Positions 13,601 through 27,305 of a stretch of 64,000 nt of DNA are shown piece by piece; the first letter of the stretch is position 1; the number at the start of each line of letters is the position of its first letter. Source of the DNA: Buddleja alternifolia. Its lineage: Eukaryota > Streptophyta > Magnoliopsida > Lamiales > Scrophulariaceae. The notes beneath the pieces are model-generated. The model saw nothing but the letters and a program-made list of their open reading frames with translations, made no database searches and was not told the origin of the DNA. A program made the position numbers and the translations under genes. The stretch spans positions 8,358,708-8,422,707 of the forward strand of contig CM033391.1 in NCBI GenBank assembly GCA_019426215.1, given 5' to 3'.

Positions 13601-16600
13601 ACAATATGTAAAATAGTTTAAGAGACAAGAAGAGCCAGCAAAGAAAAATGATTAGCACAATAGCAAACCATGTTGATTTTAGGTACGAAGGAGCATTTCC
13701 ATGAGGCAACAACAAATATGCCAATAATAAGTAACTACAAGTCATTCTTCACAAGTCTTCCAGTAATTAAAGCATAGTCTAATAAAAAACGAATGATATT
13801 TTTCCACGACACAAGGAATTTGGTTTGCGAATAAAAAGATTTGCATAGTGAAAATGAAAAACCTGAGGTATTAAATAACTTTCAGATGATTTACCCCAAA
13901 CAAGAGTCAACATCTTAAGAAGGACAACAAAAGGAACCAACCATTCATCTTCTTAGGTTGAAACCATCAAAACTGGCTTCATCTACAACCCGCAAACTCA
14001 TGGTGATTGCCTACAGATTATACGCCATCTTGTGACCAAACAATTACAGTCAATTAAGAATGTATTAAAATACATCCACCATTTTCTCGAGGCATGTAGG
14101 TTATAACTATCAGTGATTAAAATCAGTCAGGAAAACCTTTTTATGGGGTTCAAGCTCAAGAGGAAGAGAAACCGCATTTGCATTTTGCCAGAATGTTACT
14201 TTTTTAAAGCATACTTAAGGGTATCTGCAGCTAAGATGGCAACTTATAGAGGGCCAGAAAAGGATCTTAAAAAATATTGTAAAGTTGTATAGCACAACAG
14301 TCTTGTTGCCAAGCCAAAAGCAAGGGAATCCTCAAACTAAATTATAAAAATATACAAGCATGCATAAGACACGGAGCATTAAAGGATTTATTTGTCTGCG
14401 ACAAACTAGCATCCCATACATGTCAAAAGGTAAGCAAAACTTGTGTAATGCATCAAGGGCAGATTCATAGCTCCGCTCATCAGCAGCAGACAGGAACTAC
14501 AAAAAATTAAATAAGAAGACTAAAGAATATACATTTTTTCCCTTGCTCTCCTAAAAAACTAAGCCCCATAGGTAAAATACACTACTTACAGGACAGCGAA
14601 GATTGACAGGAATGCAATCAGCAACAACTTCAATATCACTGTCACTATCAGCATTTTCTGTGGCAGACCCACCACCAACACATCGACGAACACGAGCCAA
14701 TGCATCCTCAAAACCCTCGCCTTCAGCCTCTTTCGGTATCATGTTGAGGACCTAGTGAAAAGAATTGCGCAAGAACCATTAGGTCTCTACGAATCACAAA
14801 ATGGAAACAAGCATAAAAGTGCCAAAATACTTCTGCAAATTTCTGATCTCACAATTGACAGCAATAAAGACCGATTCTCCCTAAACAATATAGGGTAAAT
14901 CCATCGACAAGATCTCCTAAGCAGATTGCAGTCATGCAAGTTACTAGCTATTGTGCAATCAACAAAGAAAAAGAAAAACAGTTTTAAGGAAAACAACAAA
15001 GACTAACACAGTTATAAAATTCAGGTAATTCAGATAATAGCCTCCAAAACAGCTCCACCCAATCCCAACCCCAACCCCAATGCAAAGGCACAAAGCAATA
15101 TCGATGATTTGTCGGGAAACATCATACAAAGTGTTGCATTTCAGGTACAGATGGAGTGAAACTACAAAAATTCAGGAGAACACCAGAAAAGTCATAATGA
15201 TGTTAAACAATCACATAATGAAACAGCATAATCAAAGAACATACACCTCCCTCCCTTCATTGCTTTGAACTAGTTAGAATACCCACATTACAAAGAACAC
15301 AAAAACTTTCAAAACAAAGAATTCAAGGAAGATCAGCTGACCTGTTGCAGAGTACGGCGCTTTACAATTCTAACTCCCACACAGAAGATGCGAGCATCAC
15401 ATCCTGTTAAGGAAATCTTATTAATTCCGTCTCTGGTGCATGGTGTAATCTGAACAATAAAACAAGTCAATGCTAAGGAAAGCAGCACGAATTAACAATG
15501 AAGTTCATTCCAAAAACTCTTATAAGGTAAATTTGTTGATGACACCCCTTCTCCCGACAAAGGGAAACCCAGAAAATGAGGTAACTTTAAATAAAGAATC
15601 AATGAGAAGTTAACAACCAAGAAACAACAATAACAACAAGAATCATTTTAACTATGTGGGTAATTTTTCAGATGGATTAATGACAACAAAAGAAAACTAT
15701 GATTCAAATTGTCTCGTGCTCATTTCGAGATATCTCATAGATGATCACCACCTAAGAATGGCAGCGTCTTAGCACTTTGATTACGGAGATGAACTTTGAT
15801 GAAGCACGCAAGAAAAAAGGAGATATGCGATGAATGTGATAGTGGCAAACCATATAATTGCCTTGTACATGGCAAAATGTGGGAAGATTGCGCATTCAAA
15901 ATTTTGGTGCTATGGTGGCAAACTATATTCAACTAAAAGCCAAAAGGGACGAAACCAAAAAAAAAATAGAGAGAATGGGCATGTGAATTCACATTGAAAT
16001 ATGTTTCCCGGAAGCACAACTATTACAAACAATGTACAAACACAACTAATAGAAATAAAGAAGATTTCTTTAATTTGATGAAGAGTTAAATAACTGTTAA
16101 CGCAGAAAGAGAAAACTTACAACAGGTCCATCATCTCGACCATTTGCTCCCAGCAGCTGGGAGCCAGGTCTATTTATTGCCCTCACCGGTACACCTGTTG
16201 AATCATAAAAGCAAAAATGTTTCTTCAAATGATAAGAAAGGATAATAAAAGACTAGCATAAAGCTGAAGTAAGCATTAGAGCTCCATCCTTTACGTGAAA
16301 TGGGACCCAAAGGAATAGAAACACATAATTTGAATGAATTTCAAAAAATTGTATCCTTCAAGCAATCTACTAGACAAGTTATGATGTATGCTATTAAGCC
16401 TTAAGAAGAGTTATAAATTCTGGTTCTACACAAGGATTAATAGACATAGAATGATTTGGCCCTCTACATAAAGATAAAATAGAGCATGGATTGGCTTCAT
16501 ATGTGTTCATTTTCCACTCACAAGCCAAAAGAAAATTTGACGCTGTACACAAAGCATAATATTCAATTAGTTTGACAGAGGGAACCTAAAACTGTTGGGG

Positions 16601-19600
16601 AAAGAATTACACTTTCTATTTTCATTAGACACAGAATTCTACAATGAGAATTTCAGAGGAAGCAATACCATTGACCTGTAGATCTGCATATTGTGGCCAC
16701 TGCATCCTGAAAGTCACCTTGTCGTTAAGAAGCATGCACCAAGCCTAGTCACCATAGCACAGCCATCATAAGAATTGAAGCAATCATTATAATACAAACA
16801 TAAAAATTTTATATTGCACGGCTTCCTGAACAACCTGAACATCATATTCTTGTTTTGCCAACAAGTCTCTGTCTGCCCTCGAGAGTTGAAATGTCTTCTC
16901 AATGCTCTGACCAGGATTAGAGCTGGAAAGGCCACGAATGAGTTTGAGACACCGTATGAAGGAATTGCAAGGGAAATACGCATGAAAAGAAAAATATTGT
17001 AGGATAAACAAACAGGAAGTAGACATAAAAAAACATCAAGTTTAAATAACAGAAAGAATACTAATTATTTTCCCAAGGCAGTAGCATCCCCCCTGGGCGA
17101 CAAATACAGTCAGCGTATAATAGTCCAGCTAGAAAAATAATTGCTGAAATAGTCATTCAAAAAATAACCTAAAAAATAAAAAGTCACACCTATAAGGACA
17201 ATTTTAAAAATTACATAAAATAAGAAAATTGATTAATGAACTAAATGAACCTTACCTGTCACATTGTACAAGCTATATATGAACTAATATAAAGCAAGGC
17301 ATGTGATAAGTGAGAGGTGTGAAGGGAGTAGTAAGGTTGCCCACCACGAGCTTGATTGAAAACTACAATATTTCGGCATGTCACATACTAAAATGTAGTA
17401 TTAATGGTTAAAATATTACCTAATATATTCAATTATATTGAGAAACAATGACTGGATTACTTATGATTGCACTCACAAAAATAGTCAAGTTGCCTGATCA
17501 ACGGGAATAATTATCCTTATTCCGGGCAGCTAATGAATTATCTAATCTCTCCTCCCCGTCACATCCACAGAAAACTGGACTCCCTTATTGAAAGCTTTTT
17601 GGAAAAAAAGAATGAATAAAATAAAAATTCTAGCAAGAAATGTCCTTTGGTAGGCAGAAGATGATGGTTCAGACAGTGAATGAACACAGAATCAGCTATA
17701 TACAATCTGTGGAGTAACTCCATCACAGTTATGCTCATGATCAATACTCAAACAGCACAATCGAAGTCAACAACTGGATTTTCTTTTCATTTACATGATT
17801 AACAGTCACAAAGCACTCAAAACAGCTTGATACAATTAGCAGATTTCTAGATTCCTCTAATAAATAGCTTGAGCAAATAAAGCCATAGGTCTTCAAGCTC
17901 AGTATTAGATCCTTGGTAAAACGTCATAAAATCTACTTACCCATCTGTAGGAACATTTGTGATATTCAACTTCACAGGATACAGAGGGTGTGCAACTGTC
18001 ACCCAGAAGCTGCATATTTGGAAAACAAAGAACCAACTCAGTACCTCCAAAAGTTTTCATAAAGTGGATGCAAGCACAAAAAAGAAAGAAATGTAGCTCG
18101 GGACACATAAGGCATCAAAGACGCATCATGCTAGCTGCTGAATAATTCATGGACCTAGAAGCAAAAACCACAATTTTATGCTTCTGCCATAGTCCATCTG
18201 ATCATCATAAGACCAAGCATCCAACATAAATGCAAGCTCTCTCATGTACTAACATCTATGAAAAGATAGCTATCTAATAATAGATACAACAAGAGTAAAT
18301 AAAAACCATTCAAGGAAATGACCAACAGACAAAGAGGAAATACTTGACAATTGTGGACACAAAATCACAACCCAAAAATTCCCTTAATCCATGGACTTTA
18401 CACCAGTTATAAACATCTCAATAAAACACCTAATAGGATGATACTTGGACTTTATTTATTTGATCCTGTGTACATTAAAAACAATCCTAAAGTGTTCAAC
18501 AAATGCAATTGCTGAGAATTCTATCACCGCCTGGATGTGGGAGATTGATGTTTGAGATAATATACCTTAACAGAAAGATCTAGGAAACCAGTTCAAACAA
18601 TAGCTTGTTTAACCCCTCAAGAAATTATCTGGCATCTACCTTTCTTTTCAGATCTTTAAAAAGAAATGGGCCGATGGCGTGAAAGAGAAGTTGAGTATCA
18701 AAGATAACTTCAACCTAGGCTGATTACAACAGCTTTATATTTAAAAAAATGTGGTCCTCGAACTAAAGAAAACAAAGGCAAACGCAGAAGAGAAGATTAG
18801 AAAAGTCTACTAAAGTCAAAACACAAAAAAAGAGCAAAATCCATCTTTCTTTACTGAACAGAGAATAAGGATCTTACAAATTACGATTAAATGAGATAAA
18901 CCTACGGAAAAACTAATATATCAAATGAAGCCAGCTCCAACACGAACAATCAGCTCTTTGACGTGCAAGAAAAATTACGGGGAAAATAAAACGAGATAGG
19001 TCTGATGCTATATGATGAGATGCTACAAAGAGAGGGAAACATTGACACTTACGGATCAGCCCGAGTAAGCCTACAAATCTCACAGTAAAAAATCTCCGGA
19101 GAATTTGGTAAGACACCATCCATGGGTTTCTCAGGAATCAGCACACATGCTATATGCTGCCACACATTACACCTAGGATCTTCACACTGCAACAAAATGT
19201 ACATTGTTTAACATACAGAAGCTTAACCGAGTCTCAAAAAACCAAGCATGGATGCAAAAGCTTTATGCCCACATCAAAGAACACCATAGATCAAAAATTA
19301 AATAGCGGCCCAAGGAGTTACATGAACACTAACATGCTTACAAATTTAACAGGCGAAATGTATCTATACCTTGATCATTGAGTCAGTTGGCAACGTGCTT
19401 CCGCAGACGCAGCGTATCTTTTCCACTTGATAAGGATCTTCAATTTCCTCTTTACGTTTTGCGCTTGTACTTTCTAAAACAACTTGTGACTTTGAAGCCA
19501 AGTCAGACGCCCCAGAAACCTGCATTTTTCTGAAAAGAAAGACAAGAATTAAGGATACAAGATTATCCAATGAGGATTGGAAACTACACCCCCAATCTAC

Positions 19601-22600
19601 TCTCCCAGCACTCATTTATCCACAGAATTCCAATTCTCTGGAGTTATATTTTCCTCCACTTTCTTGACTTTCATTTTATTATTGTTTTCCAGCCTGTTTT
19701 CTGATTGAGTTCGAGAAGTATGCAGTTGTAACCGAACTACTATTACTTTTCATACGGGGCTCTAAATGTTGAAATGAGAAAAATTGTAATCATACCTCAA
19801 TGATACATGCAAAACAGATAAATATTAAAATAAAAGGGAGGAATCATAAAGCCATGTAAGCATATGTTTTGGCATGGTCTGTAAAGCCCCCAAAGCATAT
19901 GTTTGCAATGATCCATGTATCAAGCAAAGAAGATTACCTGTAAGTGTCATCAACTAGCTTTGCCACTTCCTCCTTTCTAACAGCATTTTTCTTAGCCCAC
20001 ATTCCTGAAACTGTTGAATTCAATATTAAGTATGTTTAGAAATGGTATGTAATGAGACATTAAGATAGAACAGAAACAGCATGCAGGACACAGCCAAACT
20101 TGGTAAGGTAGCAGAACATACGAAGCACACTAAGAGAATATATGATTATGGATGTGAAAATTGGAGTGCAAACATAGTCAATCACGAGAAAGGAGGGTCC
20201 TCATGGCATCAGTAGATATATTGATGAGCAAGAGCAACATTAGATGACAGTGCAACTTAAATTCAAATGTGAGTATCTGTGAGCAGAGAGAAGAATGTGA
20301 CCATCCATGTCAAAAGAATAGTGACCATCCATGTCAAAAGAATAGTGACCATATAACTGTGGCTATGTACTTTTAAATATTCCATATTACAGCAGAAACG
20401 GAATTGGAAACTGAAATAAATAAATGATGGTGGCAATAAATATCCATCTTGAAACTTATTTTTTACATTATTGGTAACTAAGTAACATTGCCATTTACCT
20501 CGATCATCAGATAGAATAGCCAATATCCGATCAACAAGGTCCTGTGCCAAGCCAATAAAGAAAAAACATTAACGATCTTGTTCAATTTAGGAGCGTCAGG
20601 ATCCAGTTATGTGAACCAAAGCCTATTAGTAATTAATTAAAAGCTTGAACAATCTTACACTTACATAACTTATAATCAAATGACCAACAAAGAGAAGTAT
20701 GCGGCAAACAAATTCAAACAAATAGTAGGCAATAAATCAATTGTTCTGAACTACAAAGCAGTAGCAATTAACACTGTTTCTAATTATCACCCCAGCATGT
20801 CCTCCAAGCCAATAAGAGAAAATAAAGGGAGAGGAGAGGGGGAATGGGGTGATAAGCTACTTATTATAAGATTCATCAATCATCAGCAATTACTTGACAT
20901 CTAACCTGCTTCTTTCCTTGCTTTGACAGCCCTAGGTGAGTAAGAACATCCTTGAGCTCCTTTATTCGAAAATATGCTAATTTATCCTGCAAGATGAAAC
21001 AAAACTATTTACTTTAAAGAAAGGTATATTAGATCACCACACACAACACCCTCCTTGCATTAATCAGGAAATGCAAATATACATACACGTCTACAACTTC
21101 ACATACATGTATCTGATGCACACTGTCTTTTTGGAATGCTTATAGTAATTAGCTGCCAGCCCCCACCTCCATTTGGGGTCCAAGCACATTGAAAAGAATT
21201 CTTTTTATGGAAACAAGTTCACGGCCGAGTTATCATGGCACAATCAAAGTTGCCTCTTTGTGGGAGCAAAGAGAGAGTTATCAACTTATTTGCAGCTCAA
21301 TCAGAAGATAAGTTCATTTTTCACTATTGTTCCCCATCTAACATTTAACCCTACTTTGGTATTTAAATCCGAATGTTGCTCCAAATGCTATACCATCAAA
21401 TCAGTCAGCCAAAGCAGTCTTATGTCACAAAACAACCTATCTGATGGAAAGAACTCCCAGTCCAAAATCATAATTGACCACTCCATTCCTGTCTATGAAA
21501 AATATATCTAAATATATTACTAAAGTGACTTTATCACTCCATTTACAGTAACAATTTTTCGGGTCAAAAGTACACCCAAAACGTTTACTTTTTCAATCCT
21601 TATTGGAGAGACTATGGCAGCACAAATGTCAAAAGACCACATAATAAGCAAACATTTATGTTACAAAATGTCAATCCTTTGATGTTCATCCTGAAGTTCA
21701 TGGTCCAGAGAAGCTCAAGGGAAGGATGCCATCATATATTTCGCAGTGAAAGACTGCAATAAATAATCATCACAGAAAATGACGAGAACCTGCCACATGA
21801 GCTACGTTGCAGGTTCCAAAAAAGATATTTTCGGATTGATACGCAAGAGAGGGTTTGGGAGAAAATGGGAGAAATAACAGAAGGAGGAACAGAATCGAAC
21901 AATGCTTGAAAAAAGGAATAAAAAAGCAATGGAATAAAAGTTCCTGATCTGCATCTCATTCTTATGTTTAATGCTCTTGAGTGGTAAAAGAATAAATGCA
22001 TGTAAGACTTTTTCTTACGGAAAATAATAGAAGTTAATAGTTTGAGGTAATGTGAACCAGCTAACTAAAAAACTTGTGGTATTCCTTGCTCCAAGTAGCG
22101 TAACGCAGGTTCCAAAAGGATTTGCACAAAAAGCTAAGGAAACAAATTTAAATACTTGATTAACCAATGATTCAAGTATGACAGGTCAAAGTCATTCTTA
22201 ATATCCTCAATTCAGCTCATTTTGCAAACTCCCATGTGAAAACAATCTAAAAGGCTGACATAGGACCATATCATATATGTGTCCGCACTAATTAACCACA
22301 TGCTACCATAAACCATTGATGTAAGCTTCTACATCCCATAAGCATGTCGATCATCGAGCTGACAATCAGACGTGCCTCATGCCGCTAAAACCATTACCAG
22401 CCTATTTCTGCTTCAATTTATTGAAAAATGGCATGGCGTAACATTCTGCAGTAACAACACATTTCATCCCCAACGAGATCATCAATCACTTAAAAAATGT
22501 TGCAACATTATTCAGAAACAAAATAGAAATCTACAGAATTTATAAAGAAACACAATATCATAAGCAGAAAGTGTAACACCAAATCCATTCAAAACGAATT

Positions 22601-22658
22601 TGAACAAAATCGCCGAAACAAAAATTAAATTTACCTTGCAACTAGCGACCAGGTCCAT
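10685..22658 (-). CDS. SIZ1: E3 SUMO-protein ligase SIZ1 (SAP/PHD/PINIT/SP-RING), complete
   Basis: This is a nuclear PIAS-family SUMO E3 ligase, known in plants for phosphate, cold, heat, ABA and immunity responses. Its 16 coding exons are 22635-22658, 20906-20986, 20499-20541, 19938-20004, 19370-19529, 19053-19186, 17941-18009, 16835-16922, 16669-16744, 16121-16194, 15342-15449, 14590-14751, 13067-13171, 12808-12888, 11527-12727 and 10685-10824. They sum to 2613 nt, or 870 aa, close to the ~880 of Arabidopsis. The SAP domain (about residues 9-45) contains [19 protein letters not shown]. The PHD finger (about 108-165) contains IRCVCGSTL and [21 protein letters not shown] region (about 175-330) follows. 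The SP-RING (about 350-424) contains [20 protein letters not shown] and [15 protein letters not shown]-interaction motif [10 protein letters not shown] starts at residue 598, and the C-terminus is [10 protein letters not shown]. One intron uses a GC donor (13066/13065). No disruption is seen. Confidence 0.97.
20297..20352. repeat. 24-bp tandem repeat in SIZ1 intron
   Basis: The unit beginning GTGACCATCCATGTCAAAAG occurs twice exactly (20297-20320, 20321-20344), followed by a partial third copy. Confidence 0.9.
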
Positions 22659-23063
22659 CCTCTTAACCCACCACCCCTGAAACAATCACTCAGCCACAGC
22701 AGACCTCAGCCGAATCTCCAAATGATCAATTAAACTTCACGCTAACCCAATCAAACAAAATTGAATTAGTCATCAAAATTCAAACCATACACATGGCCGA
22801 TAAATTAGCTCAATCAGAACCAAAAAAAAAGGAAAAACTGCACAATCATACAAATAATAAAAGAATTTTTAATGAGAGCTTACACTGACAAAACAACAAA
22901 AATTGATCAACAAATTAGAAACTTCTAGAAAAGATCGAAAACTTGAACATCTCTTCGGCGGTGAACGGAATTAGGGTTTTGGGAAGTCACGATGGCGAGT
23001 CGCCTTTCCGCCGCCTCTCTCTCTCTCTCTCTTCTCTCTCTCTCACACACACAGACACACACA
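22659..23063 (-). promoter_or_regulatory. SIZ1 5' UTR with likely leader intron and CT/AC microsatellite
   Basis: Upstream of the ATG an acceptor (TTTCAG before 22676) and a donor (GTAAGC at 22883) define a probable leader intron, 22677-22883. Further upstream, 23016-23063 is a (CT)n tract running into an (AC)n tract, typical of plant 5' leader or core promoter sequence. The exact transcription start is not determined. Confidence 0.5.
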
Positions 23064-23606
23064 ATTGTGGGAAATGTGTGTGTTTTTTGTTTACCCCAAA
23101 AGAAAATCAGCCGGAAGGGGAATCTACAAAATTCCGGACGTATCGTCGGTCTATCAATTCCGGTTAATTCCCTGCAAACACGTCCGGGTTTGGATCACCT
23201 GCTCTCGGGTCCACGTGTCATTGCAGTGTTTTTATTACTTTTCTCATGTTATTAATAGGTTTTGACGTAAGTGAGCGCGTTTGCATTATAGCTGAATTAA
23301 CAATTAGGAACGGGTAATAATTGTCTACGTCGCGGTCTGTAAGAATAAAACAAGTTTGCATTAAAACGTTGTACCTTTATGACATGGTTTTGCACTTTCC
23401 AATCCCCCGTCATTTTGGTATCAAAGGTACAATGCTGCGAAGGCGGTTCACTAGAAGGAATGGGAGAATCCTGCTGTAGATGATAAAAGCCCAGTTCGGT
23501 GGTATTCTGAGTTAGGGCACACTAAAAAAGTAGTAAAGGAGTCGGCAATTGGATTGTCATTTTGATCAATTATTTATCTCTCCCTCCCCAATAGCTAATA
23601 AATATT

Positions 23607-24857
23607 GGGTTTAATGCAAAAAAAACAAAGGGCAAAATACACTTTGTACCCTCTGAACTATTTATTTTGTTTCATTTAGGTCCTTAATTATCAATATGAC
23701 AAAATGATCTCAAACTATAAAACGCAACAAAATAGTCCTAGATTTGAAGGACGTGTTTGGCTTGCCGTAGATTTGATGGATGTGTTTGGCTTGCCATGAC
23801 ATGTTGGTGATGTGGCACTAAGTTTGACCATTGTAACGTGGCCATATAAAAAGTTTGCATATTTTTTCCTCATTTGCTTTCAATAAATAGGTCTTTTGTA
23901 TACTTATAATTTTACTATTTTTTAACCATTTGGCTATCATTTTCTACGCACTTTTGTGCAGAAAATATTACGCTGATTTTCTACTAATTTCTTAAGGAAA
24001 ATTTACTAAAACCTTCTAAAATAAACTTTATACTCAAAAAGATCTTTTATAATATTTTTTAGTCCAAAAATCTCATTTGACCAACTTTTCTTTCCAAAAA
24101 ATCGAACATTTTAGGTTAATAAATTTATGGATTTAACTGTCTTCAGCCTTCTAGAGCAAAAAAGAATCAGTTGTAGTTCTATCTAAAAAATTACTTATTT
24201 ATATCGATAATTGATACTAATATGATTTTAACTTTACATTCTTTAAAAAATTTAATCTTCTTAAAAGTTTTAAAAAATTACTATATAAAAAATAAAATAA
24301 ATTATATAAGAATATCTAAAGTACTTAATATTCAAAAATAACATTCGTATTATACTATTTAACAAATTAAAAAATTAACCAAACACTTTCTTAAGTAAAG
24401 GGACTATTTTATTACGTTTGATAGTTCAGGGACCATTTTGTCACATTTAATAGTTCAAGGACCTAAATGAGACAAAGTGAATAGTTTAGGGGTACAAAGT
24501 GTATTTTTCCCAAAAAAACAAACCTGTGCTATAACCTTTTTCCCTGGGATCACAAAATAGCCTAATCACCTCATGTGTTCTTAAAGAAGTCTGCGAAATG
24601 TTAAAAAGATAGAAACAAATATGTATTTTTTTTAGTGAAATAATACTATTTTACCTATTATATTATTTGGATAGTATATAAATGGCAAATAAGTAAGTCA
24701 ATAAAGGTGAAAAAATTGAAAAACACGCTCACTTTTTAACAAAATTTGTCTTTTTGCAGACTTCTTTAAGAACAAAGGGAGTGATTAGGCTATTTCGTAA
24801 TCCCATGGGATTTTTAGCAAAAAAGTTATAACACATGGGTTTTTTTGCATTTAACCC
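23607..24857. mobile_element. outer MITE (about 358 bp without its nested insert)
   Basis: The ends are inverted repeats: left GGGTTTAATGCAAAAAAAAC, right in reverse GGGTTAAATGCAAAAAAACC. Homology continues for about 80 bp, including AAATAGCCTAATCAC and TTCTTAAAGAAGTCTGC on both arms. The flanks ATAAATATT and TAAAATATT are an imperfect 9-bp duplication. The left arm is interrupted by a second element at 23630-24511. Confidence 0.75.
23630..24511. mobile_element. nested Mutator-like MITE, 882 bp, long inverted repeats
   Basis: The left end GGGCAAAATACACTTTGTAC and the right end (in reverse) GGGAAAAATACACTTTGTAC stay similar for about 110 bp, with CATTTAGGTCCTT on both arms. It is flanked by an exact 11-bp duplication AAAAAAACAAA (23619-23629, 24512-24522), within the 9-11 bp range of Mutator-superfamily elements. 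No coding sequence is seen inside. Confidence 0.85.
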
Positions 24858-25021
24858 TAAAATATTCTATGATTTATTTTTTCGTGCATCACTTCTTCTT
24901 TTTTTATCGCAGCATGTTTTTATACATATTAACGATTTACTTTAATTTACAATCAATTTGAATGAAGTAATTTAACTTTTCAGAATAAAAAAATAAGTAA
25001 AATTATGAAACAAAGTTAATA

Positions 25022-25337
25022 AGCAAGGGGGTGTGACCTAGCCGTCACAAGGCCTTTGGCCGTGAGAATCCACCCAGGTTCAAACCCCAGGTGATGCTTG
25101 GTAAGGGGAGTTTTCTCCCCTATCCTGCCCTGGAGGGTGGTTTCAAAACTCAAGTGATGCTTAGTGTGGGGAGTTTACTCCTCCGTCCTGCCTTGGGGGC
25201 TCTTACGCTTATTGAGTCCGTCGTCTATGGGTTACCTAGGGCGGCTTACCTCCATACGTGGTTTGCGGGCTATTACGTATGGACATGTTTGCTCTGTTGG
25301 GTGACCGGCGGAGATTTACCCTAGGATTTCCAAAAAA
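25022..25337 (+). mobile_element. tRNA-derived SINE, about 315 bp
   Basis: It starts with a tRNA-like head (GTGACCTAGCCGTCACAAGG as A-box region, AGGTTCAAACCCCAGGTG as B-box region) followed by a long GC-richer body that stands out from its AT-rich flanks. It ends in a short A-tract. AGTTAAT occurs on both sides and is a likely target duplication. The open frame at 25091-25324 is a by-product of the SINE body. Confidence 0.65.
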
Positions 25338-25674
25338 ATAGTTAATCCATAAAAATGTTGAAGATCTTACTCAAAGTTGTTAGACTGAAAAGAATGAAAT
25401 AGTGGGTTGACTAGAACAGGTGAAAAAATTATACATCACAAAATATAAACAACTATTTTTAAATTTTCTTTAGCTAAATGGGATAGATTAAAAAAACATA
25501 AGATAAAACAAAACGTTTTATGCACAAGAATTTAATGAACTTTTCTTGTTATGTTCCATTATTTATTGTGCACATAAGAGTGCAATCAGACGTTAAAATT
25601 AATAAAATAAGAATCAAAAGAGGCTAATGTAATTATAGAAAAAATGATCATTATTATGCTCCAAAGTTTTGAAA

Positions 25675-25895
25675 ATGAAGAATTCATGAATATATTGGTT
25701 ACTACAATATCTTCCTTGAAAATGATAATGAAAATGATAATTAATACTTTCTCAAGTTCTCAAGATGAAGAATTAAGAAATATATAAATTATATCAGTAT
25801 CTTCCTTGAAAAAATTATAATGAAAATGATGATTGCAGCCTTTTCAAATTCTCAAGACAAAGAATAAAGGAATATATTTCTAATATTTTACTTGG
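25675..25895. repeat. degenerate ~92-bp tandem repeat, about 2.3 copies
   Basis: Blocks containing ATATCTTCCTTGAAAATGAT and TTCTCAAGATGAAGAATTAA recur in the same order with substitutions. No gene is present around it (25340-26240). Confidence 0.6.
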
Positions 25896-26240
25896 GAAGA
25901 AGTTTTCTCCCTTCTACCAGAAGAAAGACGATACCAGATTAGATTTTTAGAGGAGAAAATTGATTAAAGTGGATGTAGTAAAGAAAATAATCACAATTAA
26001 TATTTTTAATCTTTTAAGGGACGAATACAAAAAAAGGGACAGGGGCAATGCTTGATATTTGTAGTTGGCAAAATTTTGAATATAAAAAGCTCATAGGACA
26101 AAATGAAATTTATTTAAAATTGACGGGGCAGCTGCCCCTCCGTCTCTGTATGCAACATTTACTAAGCTTTCCCTGTTGTTAAGGTATTGGGTGGAACATA
26201 TTATTGATGGCACTTTCTTTTGGCAAACATATGATTCGAC

Positions 26241-26910
26241 CAAGGAATAAAATTTCGTTTCGACTATAAGTTTCGAATTGTTAAAAATAAGAAACGTATT
26301 GGAAACGTCATGAAAAACTTGCAAAATGCTAGAAACAAGATAAGAATAGAGAAAAATGAAGTAAATAAGAGTTACTCCCTTTTTTTCATTAACAAAAAGT
26401 CAATATTTTTCGTCACAATTTATACAACTGCTCCAATAATCGATCAAATTTCATTAACAAATAAAGTGGTAAAGTTGGATTCAAATTTTGCATTTATAGA
26501 GCATCAAATCGACAAAGTGCTAGAAACATATATGATTTTGTTGATTATTTAATGGACTTGTTTAATTCTATTTAGGATAATTTGGTAGATTGTTAGATTT
26601 ATTACTCTTTTTTTATTCTATTTTGATTTTTTTTTAAATTCATATATTTGAGAGCTTTGTTATCTTGGCAATAGAGCAACAATTCTTTTCCTAAATGAAC
26701 TACGAAACTATCAATGTTTCCATAATTTTGGTGGAAACCATGGTGGAAACTGTGGAAACTTTGAGAGTTTCCGTGGAAACTATGGAAACATTAAGAGTTT
26801 CTCAGGAAACAATGTAATTTCGAAACTCCTTCTCCGTTTCTTTTCCGTAAGCTGAAAAAGAGAAACTTTTCGGACATTTCGGAGGAAAAGAAAAGAAAAT
26901 TAGAACCATG
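26241..26910. mobile_element. non-autonomous hAT-like element, 670 bp
   Basis: The termini are CAAGGAATAAAATTT and, in reverse, CATGGTTCTAATTTT. Flanks GATTCGAC (26233-26240) and AATTCGAC (26911-26918) match at 7 of 8 bases, the 8-bp duplication expected of hAT. The interior is packed with short GTTTC/GGAAAC motifs, notably 26690-26830, as subterminal repeats of hAT elements often are. It looks related in plan to the element at 62209-63136. Confidence 0.6.
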
Positions 26911-27305
26911 AATTCGACGTGTTCTTATATTTAGCTTGTCAACATTGATACAATTTGAAATTAAAATAAGATGAAAGTAATGAAGCTGAAGTCACTCCAA
27001 GAAGACTTGTCCGGAGTCTCGTGTCACAAATCTATTCTTTATATACTTAAATTAAGGTAACTCGTAAAGGATACGGTGCGTTGGATCTGGATATCCCCAG
27101 GCCTTCGAACCAGACGTGAAGGGGAATCTTCACTCACTACTTCTCCTAATATCCTCCTTTTACCATACTTTTAAGGGGCCAAATGCAATAAATATTATTT
27201 CTATAAAATAATTGATTGGCAATAAAAAAAAATAGCCTTTTAATAGTCATTTGGGACCAATAAAATAGGTGGTGGTTAAAAAGAAAAGTTGTTGCTCTAT
27301 ATACA

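Noticed and set aside
16669..16706. Apparent acceptor (TTTCAG/GATGCAG) inside SIZ1
   Set aside because: The frame continues upstream through [16 protein letters not shown], so the exon extends to 16744 and this AG is coding.
25091..25324. 77-aa plus-strand frame in a GC-richer stretch
   Set aside because: It lies wholly within the SINE body and carries no recognisable domain.
25675..25895. Possible CRISPR-like direct repeats
   Set aside because: Degenerate tandem units without regular unique spacers, in a plant nuclear genome.
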